In this document: positions 9,440 through 18,263 of the stretch, in pieces
How the letters are laid out: each line of letters opens with the position of its first letter
Numbering within the stretch: position 1 is the stretch's first letter
NCBI GenBank assembly: GCA_023954355.1
Contig: JAMLID010000008.1
Coordinates: forward strand, 1-64,000
Length of the DNA: 64,000 nt
Reading direction: 5' to 3'
Source of the DNA: Oligoflexia bacterium
Lineage (GTDB): Bacteria > Bdellovibrionota > UBA1018 > CAIPTA01
The notes under the pieces: model-generated
Databases searched by the model: none
The model's input: only the letters and a program-made list of their open reading frames with translations
What the model was told of the DNA's origin: nothing
Program-made: the position numbers and the translations under genes

Positions 9440-11122
9440 ATGCATGGACACTCTGCTCTTTTATCACTTTTATATGTGCTCAGCGCTGCGCTACTTTCAG
9501 CTACGATTTTAGTTAGGTTCAAACAACCCAACATCATTGGCTATTTGATTGGCGGATTACTCATTGGCCCTCATGGCTTCGCTCTTGTACCTTACGAAAA
9601 CGTAGAGCTATTAGCTGAAATTGGCATCGGCCTTTTAATGTTTACTATCGGTATAGAACTTTCTATTTCTCAACTATTACGAGTGAAAAACATATCAATC
9701 TACGGTGGCTCTCTAATCGTTCTATTAACTTGTGCCGCTTTTATCGCCCTACATAATATACTTGGGCTATCTATTCGAGAGTCTATTGTTTGGGGATTCA
9801 CAACTGGCCTTTCTTCAACAGTAGTTGTCTTAAAACTATTGTCTGAACGTGCCGAGCTTGGATCGACTCACGGAAACATCTCAACAGGCATTCTTCTTTA
9901 CCAAGACGTTATTTCGATTCCTATTTTAATTTTGATCCCCTTTTTGGCTAAGTCTACTGAAATCAATAGTGAGATTCTAAACTACCTTGGAATTACTGTA
10001 GGGAAGCTAATCTTATTTCTCATAGCCGTATTTATTTTAGGTAGATTTCTAATTCCAAGATTTTTAAAATTCGTGGCCCAAACTCATAGCAAAGAATTAT
10101 TTTCTATATCTATTCTAAGTTTAACTTTGGGAATCGCAGCACTCACTCAACAAACAGGCCTAAGCCTAGCATTAGGTGCATTTATTGCTGGTCTATTAGT
10201 AAGTGAAAGCGACTTTGGAAACCAAGCAGCTAGTGAAGTATTACCTCTTAAAGATGCTTTTAGTGCTGTATTTTTTGTTAGTGTTGGGATGCTATTGAAT
10301 GCTTTATACCTAATAGAGAATTGGAAAATTTTCACTTTAGGATTAGCTGGTATTATTAGCTTTAAATTTATCTTAATTCTTATTACTTGTTTTATTTTTC
10401 GTTATACAGCGAAAATTTCTACCTTTGTTGCACTTTGCCTTGCTCAAATTGGAGAGTTCGGTTTTCTAATTATTTTATCCGCTAAAAAGAATGAAATTTT
10501 ATCGGAAGATTCGTATCAACAGCTCCTTGGTATTTCTATTCTTTCGATTATTAGCACTCCTTATATCTTAAAAATTTATCCTAGACTTAAAAGAGTGTTT
10601 TCTTTTATGAATCGCACATCTTGGATTAATAGAAAAATGGCTAGTGTCAACTCTACAGAATCAATGATCGTGTCGGCAGAAGCTTCTTTAACAAATCATG
10701 TAATCATTTGTGGTTATGGTCCTACAGGAAGCCTTGTAGCGAAAAAACTACAATCTCTTGGTATTTTAACAGTAATAGTCGATTTGAACTACAGAGTCAT
10801 TCAAGAACTCAAATCGAATCGCCAACACGCTGTTTACGGTGATTCGTCATCAATGCTTGTTTTAGAAGCCGCTGGCATACAATCGGCCAGTCTACTTGTG
10901 GTAACAGTTCCAGACCCTTCGTCCATGCAGGCCTTACTGAAAAAAGTTAGAAAAGAGTTTCCAAAAATTCCAATATTTATGCGAGTCAAATACCAGACGG
11001 ATAGAGATCGCCTACTAAAACTCGGTGCCGATTTAGTAATATGGGAAGAATTCGAAGCCGGACAAGCTCTCTTGAAGTCAGCTATTGATCATTTAAATAT
11101 CCAAAACGCTGAAATTTCTTAA
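9440..11122 (+). CDS. CPA2-family cation/proton antiporter with RCK (TrkA-N) domain
   Basis: The 560-residue protein has an N-terminal Na+/H+ exchanger domain with about 12 membrane helices (1-385) and a C-terminal Rossmann-type TrkA-N domain (about 415-540) beginning V-I-I-C-G-Y-G-P-T-G. This is the KefB/KefC/YbaL architecture: potassium or sodium exchange for protons gated by a nucleotide-binding domain. Family features include P-N-I-I-G-Y-L-I-G-G near the start and L-A-L-G-A-F-I-A-G-L around helix 8. It lacks the glutathione-linked ancillary gene kefF/kefG nearby, so a specific Kef role is not supported. Confidence 0.9.
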   Translation: MHGHSALLSLLYVLSAALLSATILVRFKQPNIIGYLIGGLLIGPHGFALVPYENVELLAEIGIGLLMFTIGIELSISQLLRVKNISIYGGSLIVLLTCAAFIALHNILGLSIRESIVWGFTTGLSSTVVVLKLLSERAELGSTHGNISTGILLYQDVISIPILILIPFLAKSTEINSEILNYLGITVGKLILFLIAVFILGRFLIPRFLKFVAQTHSKELFSISILSLTLGIAALTQQTGLSLALGAFIAGLLVSESDFGNQAASEVLPLKDAFSAVFFVSVGMLLNALYLIENWKIFTLGLAGIISFKFILILITCFIFRYTAKISTFVALCLAQIGEFGFLIILSAKKNEILSEDSYQQLLGISILSIISTPYILKIYPRLKRVFSFMNRTSWINRKMASVNSTESMIVSAEASLTNHVIICGYGPTGSLVAKKLQSLGILTVIVDLNYRVIQELKSNRQHAVYGDSSSMLVLEAAGIQSASLLVVTVPDPSSMQALLKKVRKEFPKIPIFMRVKYQTDRDRLLKLGADLVIWEEFEAGQALLKSAIDHLNIQNAEIS

Positions 11123-11238
11123 AATCGAAAATCCTCTGGCAGGTAATGTAAACATCTGAAATTATTAAATTAAATTATTTTTCAAAAAAGGGATTCTTTT
11201 GTTCAATTCAACCCGTATCTAAGCCGATACAGTAGGGT

Positions 11239-12129
11239 ATGAGCGATTCAGCAATTGATAAATCTCAAATCGAACGATGGAAGCCTCTCTTAGAGAAACT
11301 AAACGACATTCCAACACTTCCAATAGTCGCAACAAAAGTAAGTGAGCTAATCAACAATCCAAACTCAAGCTCAGCGGATATCGCAGAAGTGCTTAAAAAA
11401 GACCAAGTGCTAACAGCAAAAGTTTTAAAGCTAATTAATTCTCCCTATTATGGAATTCCAGGTGAAGTTACAGACGTAAAAAGAGCACTTGCGTACTTAG
11501 GATTCAACACCCTTGCTCAATTAGTTTTATCTGTATCTGTAATTTCAATGTTCTCAAACAACTCTGATAGCAACTTTTCATTAGGAGATTTTTGGAAACA
11601 CGCCCTAGGCACAGCAGTCACAAGTGAAGTTATTGCAAAAAAAATTGGTTATCAAAAACCTGAAGAATGTTTCACTTGCGGATTACTGCATGACATAGGG
11701 AAATTGGTATTATTTCAAATTGCTCCTGAAGAATTTTTTAAAACATTAAAACTCGCTGAACGAGAAAAAATCTCATTTTACGAAGCCGAAAAAAAATTAG
11801 AAGTCCCTACTCATGGCTATTTAGGCGAATATATAGCAAACAAATGGCAACTACCTATGGTCATCCGCATGAGCATTCGTTATCACCACGTAGATGTAAC
11901 ACCTATGGAAACCATTCTTGAATCGATAAAAACCTCTATACGAATTGTTTCTTTGGCCAACCAAATCGTAGTAAAAAATAAAATTGGATACTCAGGAAAT
12001 GCGTCTGAGGGCTCTATTTCTCTAGAAATCATGAAGTCTTTGAATATTTCGGAAGCACAGCTACAAGCCATAAGTGAGCAAATCAGTGATGATATTGATA
12101 ATGCTTCAGCTTTTTTAAGGAGCGCCTAA
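11239..12129 (+). CDS. HDOD domain signalling protein
   Basis: This 296-residue cytoplasmic protein is a stand-alone HDOD domain (about residues 20-225). It has the family start I-P-T-L-P-I-V-A-T-K-V and a partly conserved HD core, G-L-L-H-D-I-G-K, followed by R-Y-H-H. HDOD proteins act as signalling scaffolds, often in motility and stress circuits, and generally lack phosphodiesterase activity. The stop overlaps the next start by 1 nt (TAATG), so it is translationally coupled to the histidine kinase. This makes it a likely input or output partner of that two-component pair. Confidence 0.92.
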   Translation: MSDSAIDKSQIERWKPLLEKLNDIPTLPIVATKVSELINNPNSSSADIAEVLKKDQVLTAKVLKLINSPYYGIPGEVTDVKRALAYLGFNTLAQLVLSVSVISMFSNNSDSNFSLGDFWKHALGTAVTSEVIAKKIGYQKPEECFTCGLLHDIGKLVLFQIAPEEFFKTLKLAEREKISFYEAEKKLEVPTHGYLGEYIANKWQLPMVIRMSIRYHHVDVTPMETILESIKTSIRIVSLANQIVVKNKIGYSGNASEGSISLEIMKSLNISEAQLQAISEQISDDIDNASAFLRSA

Positions 12130-13436
12130 TGGGAAACGCACTTAAAAAGACTGAAACTAAAAGCAAGCATTTAGAACTTGTTCCAGAAATCAAACCCTCT
12201 CTTGATCTATATGAAATGCTTTTTCATGAAGCTAACGATGCTATACTTTTAGTCGATACTGATAAGAAAAAAATAGTTTCAGCAAATAGCAGATTACAAG
12301 ACTTAACCGGATTCACCAGTATAGAGCTAAACCATCAAGACATCTCTCAGCTTTTTCCCTCAGAAGAAACTGCTAAAAAATCTAATGTACGCAGCACCTT
12401 ATTTTCAGAAGAAACGATTTCTCATAGTGGGTTTTATGAAGATATAGTTTTACTAAAAAAAGACGGGTATTTGGCATTCGCGACACTATCTGTAAAATTA
12501 ATTGAACCTAAAAAAGCCAAAGGAAAATCTCTCGCATTCTGTATTTTACACGACATGGGTGAAAAAAAGTCTATGGAAAGAGATTTGCTCACTAAGCACT
12601 GGGAACTGCGAAATGCTTATGAAGAATTAGAGCGTGCACATATAGAATTAAAATCAGCTCAAGAGGCATTAGTACAAACCGGCAAATTAGCTGCACTAGG
12701 TGAGCTTGCTGCTGGTGTAGCGCATGAATTGAATCAACCACTAGCAGGAATCATGGGATTCGCACAAGAGCTTCAAAGAATTGTAAAAAATCAAAATAGC
12801 ACAGCTGAAGTCACCGATTTTGTCGAAGAGATAGTAAAAAACTCAGTCAGAATGAAAAAAATCATTCAACAACTACGAGAGTTTACCAGAAAAAGTACTG
12901 AAGATTTTCAAAACGTAAATGTAGCAGATGTAATCAATGAATCTTTAAAACTACTAGACCAACAATTCAAGTCTAGAGGAATTTGCGTGAATCTAGAAGC
13001 TGAAGAAAATATTCCTAGTATTTACTGCAACCCATTTCAGCTTGAACAAGTTTTTATAAATCTAGCTACAAACGCACGAGATGCTATAGAAGCAACCGAA
13101 AAAGCGAGCGGTAAAATAGAAATTAGAGTTCGCAGAAAACCAACTGATTCTGAAAGATTCATTGAAATTACATTTAAAGATGACGGGATTGGCATGAGTA
13201 CAGAATCGAAATCAAGAGCCTTTGATCCGTTTTACACAACAAAAGAGGTTGGTAAAGGAACAGGATTAGGCCTTTCTGTTTCCTATGGAATTCTATCGAA
13301 AATAAACGGTACAATGATGATAGAAAGCTCAATTGGCAAAGGTACAACTTTTAACTTAACTCTTCCTGTAGATTACCGAACACATAATTCTAATTCATCC
13401 ACTGAATACAAAAGCAAGGAGTCAAACCATGGCTAA
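12129..13436 (+). CDS. PAS-domain sensor histidine kinase (cytoplasmic)
   Basis: The 435-residue kinase has a PAS domain (about 25-145), a coiled-coil linker, a HisKA domain with G-V-A-H-E-L-N-Q-P-L-A-G, and an HATPase domain with N-A-R-D-A (N box), D-D-G-I-G-M (G1) and G-K-G-T-G-L-G-L-S (G2). It has no membrane segment, so it senses a cytoplasmic signal or the HDOD neighbour. The ELNQPL type of phospho-acceptor motif is typical of NtrB-like kinases that pair with NtrC-type regulators, and such a regulator overlaps its 3' end by 8 nt. Confidence 0.95.
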   Translation: MGNALKKTETKSKHLELVPEIKPSLDLYEMLFHEANDAILLVDTDKKKIVSANSRLQDLTGFTSIELNHQDISQLFPSEETAKKSNVRSTLFSEETISHSGFYEDIVLLKKDGYLAFATLSVKLIEPKKAKGKSLAFCILHDMGEKKSMERDLLTKHWELRNAYEELERAHIELKSAQEALVQTGKLAALGELAAGVAHELNQPLAGIMGFAQELQRIVKNQNSTAEVTDFVEEIVKNSVRMKKIIQQLREFTRKSTEDFQNVNVADVINESLKLLDQQFKSRGICVNLEAEENIPSIYCNPFQLEQVFINLATNARDAIEATEKASGKIEIRVRRKPTDSERFIEITFKDDGIGMSTESKSRAFDPFYTTKEVGKGTGLGLSVSYGILSKINGTMMIESSIGKGTTFNLTLPVDYRTHNSNSSTEYKSKESNHG

Positions 13437-15024
13437 AATACTAATTGTTGACGATGAAGAAACAATAAGAAAACTACTTACTTCAGCCGTAAAAAGTAAA
13501 AACCACGAAGTAATAGCCGTAGAAGATGGATTTCGTGGATATGATGTATTTCAAAATTTTAAGCCAGATGTTGTCGTAAGTGATATCAAAATGCCACGCA
13601 TGACTGGATTTCAAATGTTCGAAAAACTAAAAGAAAGTGGTTGTGATGCACCTATTATTTTTATCACCGGTCACGGTGAAAAAAGTGCCGCCATTGAATC
13701 TCTGCGTATTGGAGCATTTGATTATTTAGAAAAACCATTCGATATGGAAGATTTTCATCACAGACTGCAAAGTGCTATTGATAAAAAATATCTACAAAAT
13801 GAAAACAATAAACTAACTCAAGAGCTTTCTATTGCAAATGAGAAGCTATCTGCACAGCTAGAAGCAAAATCTGAGCTTGTTCATAGAATTCAGCATACAG
13901 AAAGTAAAATAAACTTCAAAATTGAAACTCTAGGCGTCGCTAGCTCAATGAATACAGTCAAAGAGACTATTCAACAACTATCACAAAACAGTTTAGGAAC
14001 AGATATGGGTGTTTTAATCACTGGCGCCTCGGGATCAGGGAAGGAAGTCGCCGCAAGACTCGTTCACGAGTTAAGCGGTAGATCGAAGGGTCCTTGGGTG
14101 CCGGTGAACTGTGGTGCTCTTCCAGAAACTCTAATTGAGAGTGAACTTTTCGGTCATGAAAAAGGGGCTTTTACCGGAGCTAATTCTAAAAAAATTGGTG
14201 TTTTTGAACTCGCAGAAGGAGGAACCTTATTTTTAGACGAGATAGGTGAATTACCTTTAGCAATGCAATCTAAGCTTCTACGCGTACTACAAGAAAAAAC
14301 ATTTAGACGCGTAGGAGGAGAAAAAGAAATTGCAGTAGATACGAGAGTAATTGCAGCGACTAATGTAAACTTAACTAACGCAATAAAAGAAAAAACATTT
14401 AGAGAAGATTTATTTTATAGAATAAATACCGTTCAAATTCATTTACCTAGCTTAAAAGAGCGTAAGGAAGATATCGCGTTTTTTGCGAAAAAAATGCTAG
14501 AATCAATAACTCAAGGAAATCCAAAAGCACCTAGAGAGTTCATGACTGAATGTTTTCAATTAATGAACTCTTATGATTGGCCAGGAAATCTTAGAGAACT
14601 TAAAACTGTTATTCAGCGTGCTGCTTTAGCCTCTCAAGGTTCTGTTGTAACACCTGAGTCAATAGCAAATGCTCTCGGCTTGGCACATGCTACGCCTATT
14701 AGAAAAACGACACTAACACTAGCTTCTAACCAAGATACTACTAACACCAAACCTGAAATTGATGCAGTAGATGAAGCCAGCAAACAGTCGAGCATTGGAG
14801 TTCCCTACCATCAGTGGAAAAAAGAATATACTCAGAAAATGGAGAAAGAGTATCTACAGCAGCAGCTCACACATTTTCATGGAAATGTTTCAGCGCTTTC
14901 TAGGTTTATGAAAGTAAGTAGACCAAACCTATGTAGATTGTTAAAGAAGCACTCTCTTAAAGCAGAAGCATTCAGAGATCAATCCATTCAAGATAATGTT
15001 GAAACCAAGACATCAGCGGCTTAA
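13429..15024 (+). CDS. Sigma-54-dependent response regulator, NtrC family
   Basis: The 531-residue regulator has a receiver (1-120; D9/D10, phospho-acceptor D52, conserved Lys in L-E-K-P-F) and a coiled linker (about 125-165). It then has an AAA+ domain with Walker A GASGSGKE and the GAFTGA loop, and a C-terminal Fis-like helix-turn-helix (about 485-525). The stretch between AAA+ and the helix-turn-helix is longer than usual. It overlaps the upstream kinase gene by 8 nt, so the two form a cognate pair. The exported protein 3 nt downstream may belong to the same transcript. Confidence 0.95.
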   Translation: MAKILIVDDEETIRKLLTSAVKSKNHEVIAVEDGFRGYDVFQNFKPDVVVSDIKMPRMTGFQMFEKLKESGCDAPIIFITGHGEKSAAIESLRIGAFDYLEKPFDMEDFHHRLQSAIDKKYLQNENNKLTQELSIANEKLSAQLEAKSELVHRIQHTESKINFKIETLGVASSMNTVKETIQQLSQNSLGTDMGVLITGASGSGKEVAARLVHELSGRSKGPWVPVNCGALPETLIESELFGHEKGAFTGANSKKIGVFELAEGGTLFLDEIGELPLAMQSKLLRVLQEKTFRRVGGEKEIAVDTRVIAATNVNLTNAIKEKTFREDLFYRINTVQIHLPSLKERKEDIAFFAKKMLESITQGNPKAPREFMTECFQLMNSYDWPGNLRELKTVIQRAALASQGSVVTPESIANALGLAHATPIRKTTLTLASNQDTTNTKPEIDAVDEASKQSSIGVPYHQWKKEYTQKMEKEYLQQQLTHFHGNVSALSRFMKVSRPNLCRLLKKHSLKAEAFRDQSIQDNVETKTSAA

Positions 15025-15027
15025 TTT

Positions 15028-16431
15028 ATGAGAGCACTCTGGATTTTTCTTTTTTGCTTTTGTTTACTGATTGCTACTAGCTTCTCTGCATTTGCAGAAA
15101 ATATTTATTGGGAAAACTCTCAAACATTTTGGATTCAAGAAGATAGCAATAAACAAATTGTTTTTGAAAAATACCAAATTGATAAATTTGGGTATCAGCA
15201 TCTAGTCGAAAAAGTTTATAAAACGAATAAAAAAAAATTTTCTTTTTTATTAAACACCCCTAAAAAAAAAGTTTCTGAACATATAAACTTAAAAGATATC
15301 CCACTCCCCCCAAGCATCCAAAACCAAAGAATTTGGCGTGCTATTTATTCTTGGGATGAAGACTGGGAAAAAAAGTATAGCCAATGGATTCGCACCGAAG
15401 TAAGTAAAAACTTTTTTGAAAAACACCAAATTTCTACTGATTGCGCCGATGTTCCGATAGCTCTTAGATGGATTTTTTCAAGAATGAATGGGCTCCCTGC
15501 AGGATTTCATTTAAAAGGCACACTACGTCTTTTTACACACGAGAGCTTCTTACCAGGATGGGAATGGCTTAGTCCCAATAGAAATTGGTGGGAAGATGAA
15601 CGTTTTTTGGCTTCTCTAGATTATATTTTACAAAATACTTACACTCACTCTTTAATGCATGATCTTTATCCAATAGCAATAAATAGAAATACCTTTGATG
15701 AAGGTACCGTTTTTTTAAACCTATATAGCAATACAACTGGGCATACAGAACTAGTTAGCTTAGTAAATGCAGATGAGCCCCAGCCTATTCGAATTCTTGC
15801 CTCTGATGTTCCAAGAAAAATTCGTGAACTTTCAGACTATGGCCTACAAGATTGGGGTATTTTTCCAGAAAGAGAAAAATCTGGATTTCTTAAATTTTTA
15901 TGGTTAGAAAAAAAATTCTTTAGCTGGACGAACAAAGCCGCCACGTCTATGCCTAATTATTCTCTAGAACAATATGATTCAAAATTCTATCGCTCCTATG
16001 TAAATTTACCCGAAGCTATTATAGGACATGTATTTCCAGACTGGAAACCTGATTTTGCCAAATTGATGAAATCAAAGACGCAAGATTTAATGCTCAGACT
16101 TACGAACAGAGTTTCTATTGTAGAAGATGGTTATACTTACTGCCAAAGCATTAATGGTTGTAAAGAGGGCAGTTCGGCCTATGAAACCTGGAGCACACCA
16201 TCAAGAGATGCGGCCATTAAAAGGATAAATGATTCTATTCTTAGACTTTATTATTCCCCAGAGTGCATAGCTAGTTGTAAAAAAGAATTAGACTCTCTAC
16301 TTAATATTGCAATTACTCGTATCAACAACAAAAACTACTATTTTCGAAAAGCTATACTCATCTGGAGAGATCAAAAATACACATCTGACCCTAATGACAA
16401 TATCTCCATAAGATGGGGAATAGAAGATTAG
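15028..16431 (+). CDS. Exported protein with possible transglutaminase-like Cys/His core
   Basis: A clear Sec signal peptide (hydrophobic stretch then A-F-A-E near residue 24) precedes a 440-residue periplasmic or outer-surface protein rich in Trp and aromatic residues. I do not recognise the family. One segment, D-C-A-D-V-P-I-A-L-R-W-I-F followed by G-L-P-A-G-F, looks like the catalytic-Cys helix of transglutaminase-like or papain-fold proteins. A later G-H-T-E-L-V-S-L-V could supply the His. This is weak, motif-level evidence. It starts 3 nt after the NtrC-type regulator, so it is probably co-transcribed with the signalling module. Confidence 0.8.
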   Translation: MRALWIFLFCFCLLIATSFSAFAENIYWENSQTFWIQEDSNKQIVFEKYQIDKFGYQHLVEKVYKTNKKKFSFLLNTPKKKVSEHINLKDIPLPPSIQNQRIWRAIYSWDEDWEKKYSQWIRTEVSKNFFEKHQISTDCADVPIALRWIFSRMNGLPAGFHLKGTLRLFTHESFLPGWEWLSPNRNWWEDERFLASLDYILQNTYTHSLMHDLYPIAINRNTFDEGTVFLNLYSNTTGHTELVSLVNADEPQPIRILASDVPRKIRELSDYGLQDWGIFPEREKSGFLKFLWLEKKFFSWTNKAATSMPNYSLEQYDSKFYRSYVNLPEAIIGHVFPDWKPDFAKLMKSKTQDLMLRLTNRVSIVEDGYTYCQSINGCKEGSSAYETWSTPSRDAAIKRINDSILRLYYSPECIASCKKELDSLLNIAITRINNKNYYFRKAILIWRDQKYTSDPNDNISIRWGIED

Positions 16432-16444
16432 ATATTAATCGCAA

Positions 16445-16469
16445 TAATGGATGAACGCATTATCCATTA
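16445..16469 (+). terminator. Hairpin after the signalling module, possible terminator
   Basis: TAATGGAT and ATCCATTA form an 8-bp stem with a 9-nt loop 14 nt past the stop of the exported protein gene. There is no strong U-tract (only a short T run later), so it may be a weak terminator or an mRNA-stabilising hairpin. Confidence 0.35.
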
Positions 16470-16610
16470 AGATACGATTTTAGTTCAAAGATTCTCAATC
16501 TGTTTCTTATACGACTGTCTCTATTAGGATACACCTCAGATCTAACCTATTGAAATAATTAAGCCAAAAATCTGGCCTTCAATTCGCTTTATCTTAACCA
16601 AGAGGCGGAT

Positions 16611-17173
16611 ATGAAGAATATAAAAAATGAAAACCAAGTAACCAGTCAAATGATTTCAGAAATGGAAAATGATGTCACAAAAATGATGTCTTTAATCCAA
16701 AAACTGAAAAATAGAGTAGCAGCTGATGACTTAACAGGTCTCCTAAGAAGAGACGAGTTCTTTAATCGTCTGCAACACATGATTGAATACAGTCATGGCT
16801 GTGAAATTTCCCTCATTTTGATTGATATCGATAATTTCAAAAAAATTAACGATATCGAAGGTCACTTAGTTGGTGATCATGTTCTCCACAGAGTAGCACA
16901 AGTAATTCAAAGAGCCAAAAAAGCAGGAGCAGAAGTAGGTCGTTTTGGTGGAGAAGAATTCGTCATAGCAGTCCCTTCAACAATATCAAAAACTAAGGTT
17001 CTAGCAGAAGCGCTAAGAAGACAAATAGAGCGAGAAGTAGGAGTAACAGTAAGTGTAGGGTGACAACAGCGACAGTGGCAAATCGTGAAGTCAGAAGAAT
17101 GATCGGTCTTGCTGATAAAGCGATGTACGAAGCGAAACGTTCAGGAAAAAAACCGAGTTTGTCAGCAGCTTAA
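16611..17173 (+). pseudogene. Diguanylate cyclase (GGDEF), broken by a 1-nt frameshift
   Basis: The first frame (16611-17063) encodes a short coiled-coil N-terminus, D-D-L-T-G-L-L-R-R-D, the metal site D-I-D-N-F-K, and the signature G-G-E-E-F. It stops just after V-S-V-G. The missing C-terminal part follows without a gap in the next frame (17060-17173): V-T-T-A-T, then A-D-K-A-M-Y-E-A-K-R-S-G-K, the usual end of GGDEF domains. One extra G in the GGG run at 17058-17060 would restore the whole protein. Either the gene has decayed or the base is a sequence error. Intact, it would make cyclic di-GMP in the cytoplasm. Confidence 0.85.
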
Positions 17174-17194
17174 TGAACAATGAAAGGAGGATCG

Positions 17195-17301
17195 ATGTCA
17201 AAAATTGATAAACCGCCGTAGTGAAACCTAATATTATGAGTACAACCCAAGGATGGGATGTTCTCTCCACCTTCATACTTGATTTAAAAGCAAAAAAATG
17301 A
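17195..17301 (+). pseudogene. Small ORF behind a strong ribosome binding site, apparently frameshifted
   Basis: AAAGGAGG stands 4 nt before ATG 17195, yet this frame stops after eight codons (M-S-K-I-D-K-P-P). In the next frame the reading continues V-V-K-P-N-I-M-S-T-T-Q-G-W-D-V-L to a stop at 17301, including an internal ATG at 17236. Adding one base near 17217 would give a protein of about 36 residues. I recognise no family. It could instead be a genuine leader peptide followed by a 21-residue ORF. Confidence 0.25.
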
Positions 17302-17313
17302 TTAGTAGGCGAA

Positions 17314-17706
17314 ATGAAGAAAAATGAAAAAAAAGGTACGAAGCAAATTCAAGAATCTAAATTAGAGAGATTTCCAAACCGCACCACCAAGAGAGATTAT
17401 ACAATTGAATTTACCTGTCCAGAGTTTACCTGTCTTTGTCCGAAGACGGGATTTCCTGATTTTGCTACCATTTTTATTCGTTACAACCCAGATAAATGGT
17501 GTGTAGAACTTAAGAGTTTAAAGCTCTATATCAATAAATTTAGAGACCAGGGCGTTTTTCACGAAGATGTGACCAATATTATTGCCGATGATTTAATCAA
17601 CCTACTTGATCCAAAAGAAATTGAAGTAGTCGCAGATTTTAATGTGAGAGGCAATATACATACGATTATTAAAGTTGTTCACTCAAAAAGCTCTTCTAAA
17701 AAATAA
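17314..17706 (+). CDS. queF: NADPH-dependent 7-cyano-7-deazaguanine reductase
   Basis: This is a type I QueF (unimodular T-fold, 130 residues), which reduces preQ0 to preQ1 in queuosine biosynthesis. The thioimide-forming cysteine C42 and catalytic D49 lie in the signature [10 protein letters not shown], and the NADPH-binding region E-L-K-S-L-K-L-Y follows. No other queuosine gene is adjacent, and I see no preQ1 riboswitch in the leader. The ribosome binding site (TAGGCGAA) is weak. Confidence 0.95.
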   Translation: MKKNEKKGTKQIQESKLERFPNRTTKRDYTIEFTCPEFTCLCPKTGFPDFATIFIRYNPDKWCVELKSLKLYINKFRDQGVFHEDVTNIIADDLINLLDPKEIEVVADFNVRGNIHTIIKVVHSKSSSKK

Positions 17707-17714
17707 GCCCTGCC

Positions 17715-18263
17715 TTATTTTACAAACCGCCTAACTGAATCAACAAGCTGCTCTATTAATAACGGTTGTTGTGCAGAAGTTTTCCAATATATATTCATGT
17801 CTTTATCTATAATGACATAATTCCAATTAGTCGTTTCATTCTGTGTTGTCCAAGCTCCGATTTTTCTTCCAATAAACCCACTTGGATCAAGCAAAACTTT
17901 ACCTTTAAAACGTGTTGCTTTTTGAAAGTTCTTTAAAAGATCAACGCTCAGTTTAGACACCAGAGCTATTTCAATACCTATCTCAGTCAGGGATTTGCTT
18001 TTTGCCGAAAATCTTGCAAATGGTAGAACCGTTTTTGTAGGTATCCCGTCAGGAGTCAAAATTAATAACAGAAATTTTTCTTTTGGTAGATCTTTTAGTG
18101 AGTACATCTGATAGTCTACGTCCATAAGAGTAAAACCCATACTCGAATGTAAATTAGTTAAAAACTTTTTTTCTTGAAGCTTACCTACAAATAGACCTGA
18201 ACCAGCGACTATCATCGCGACAATACCTATAATTGCCCATTTGTATTTAAATAAACTATCCAT
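17715..18263 (-). CDS. Membrane-anchored thioredoxin-fold-like protein without redox cysteines
   Basis: An N-terminal transmembrane helix (about 9-27) is followed by a 150-residue domain facing the periplasm. The secondary-structure pattern resembles AhpC/TSA or redoxin proteins: L-L-L-I-L-T-P-D-G, then K-V-L-L-D-P-S-G-F-I-G, W-N-Y-V-I-I-D-K-D-M and the closing helix. There is no Cys anywhere in the protein, so the usual peroxiredoxin chemistry is impossible. The start overlaps the stop of the upstream ferritin-like gene by 1 nt, so the two are coupled. Family assignment is tentative. Confidence 0.65.
   Translation of the reverse strand: MDSLFKYKWAIIGIVAMIVAGSGLFVGKLQEKKFLTNLHSSMGFTLMDVDYQMYSLKDLPKEKFLLLILTPDGIPTKTVLPFARFSAKSKSLTEIGIEIALVSKLSVDLLKNFQKATRFKGKVLLDPSGFIGRKIGAWTTQNETTNWNYVIIDKDMNIYWKTSAQQPLLIEQLVDSVRRFVK

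Noticed and set aside
17277..17313. preQ1 riboswitch before queF
   Set aside because: The short leader shows no recognisable preQ1 aptamer elements.
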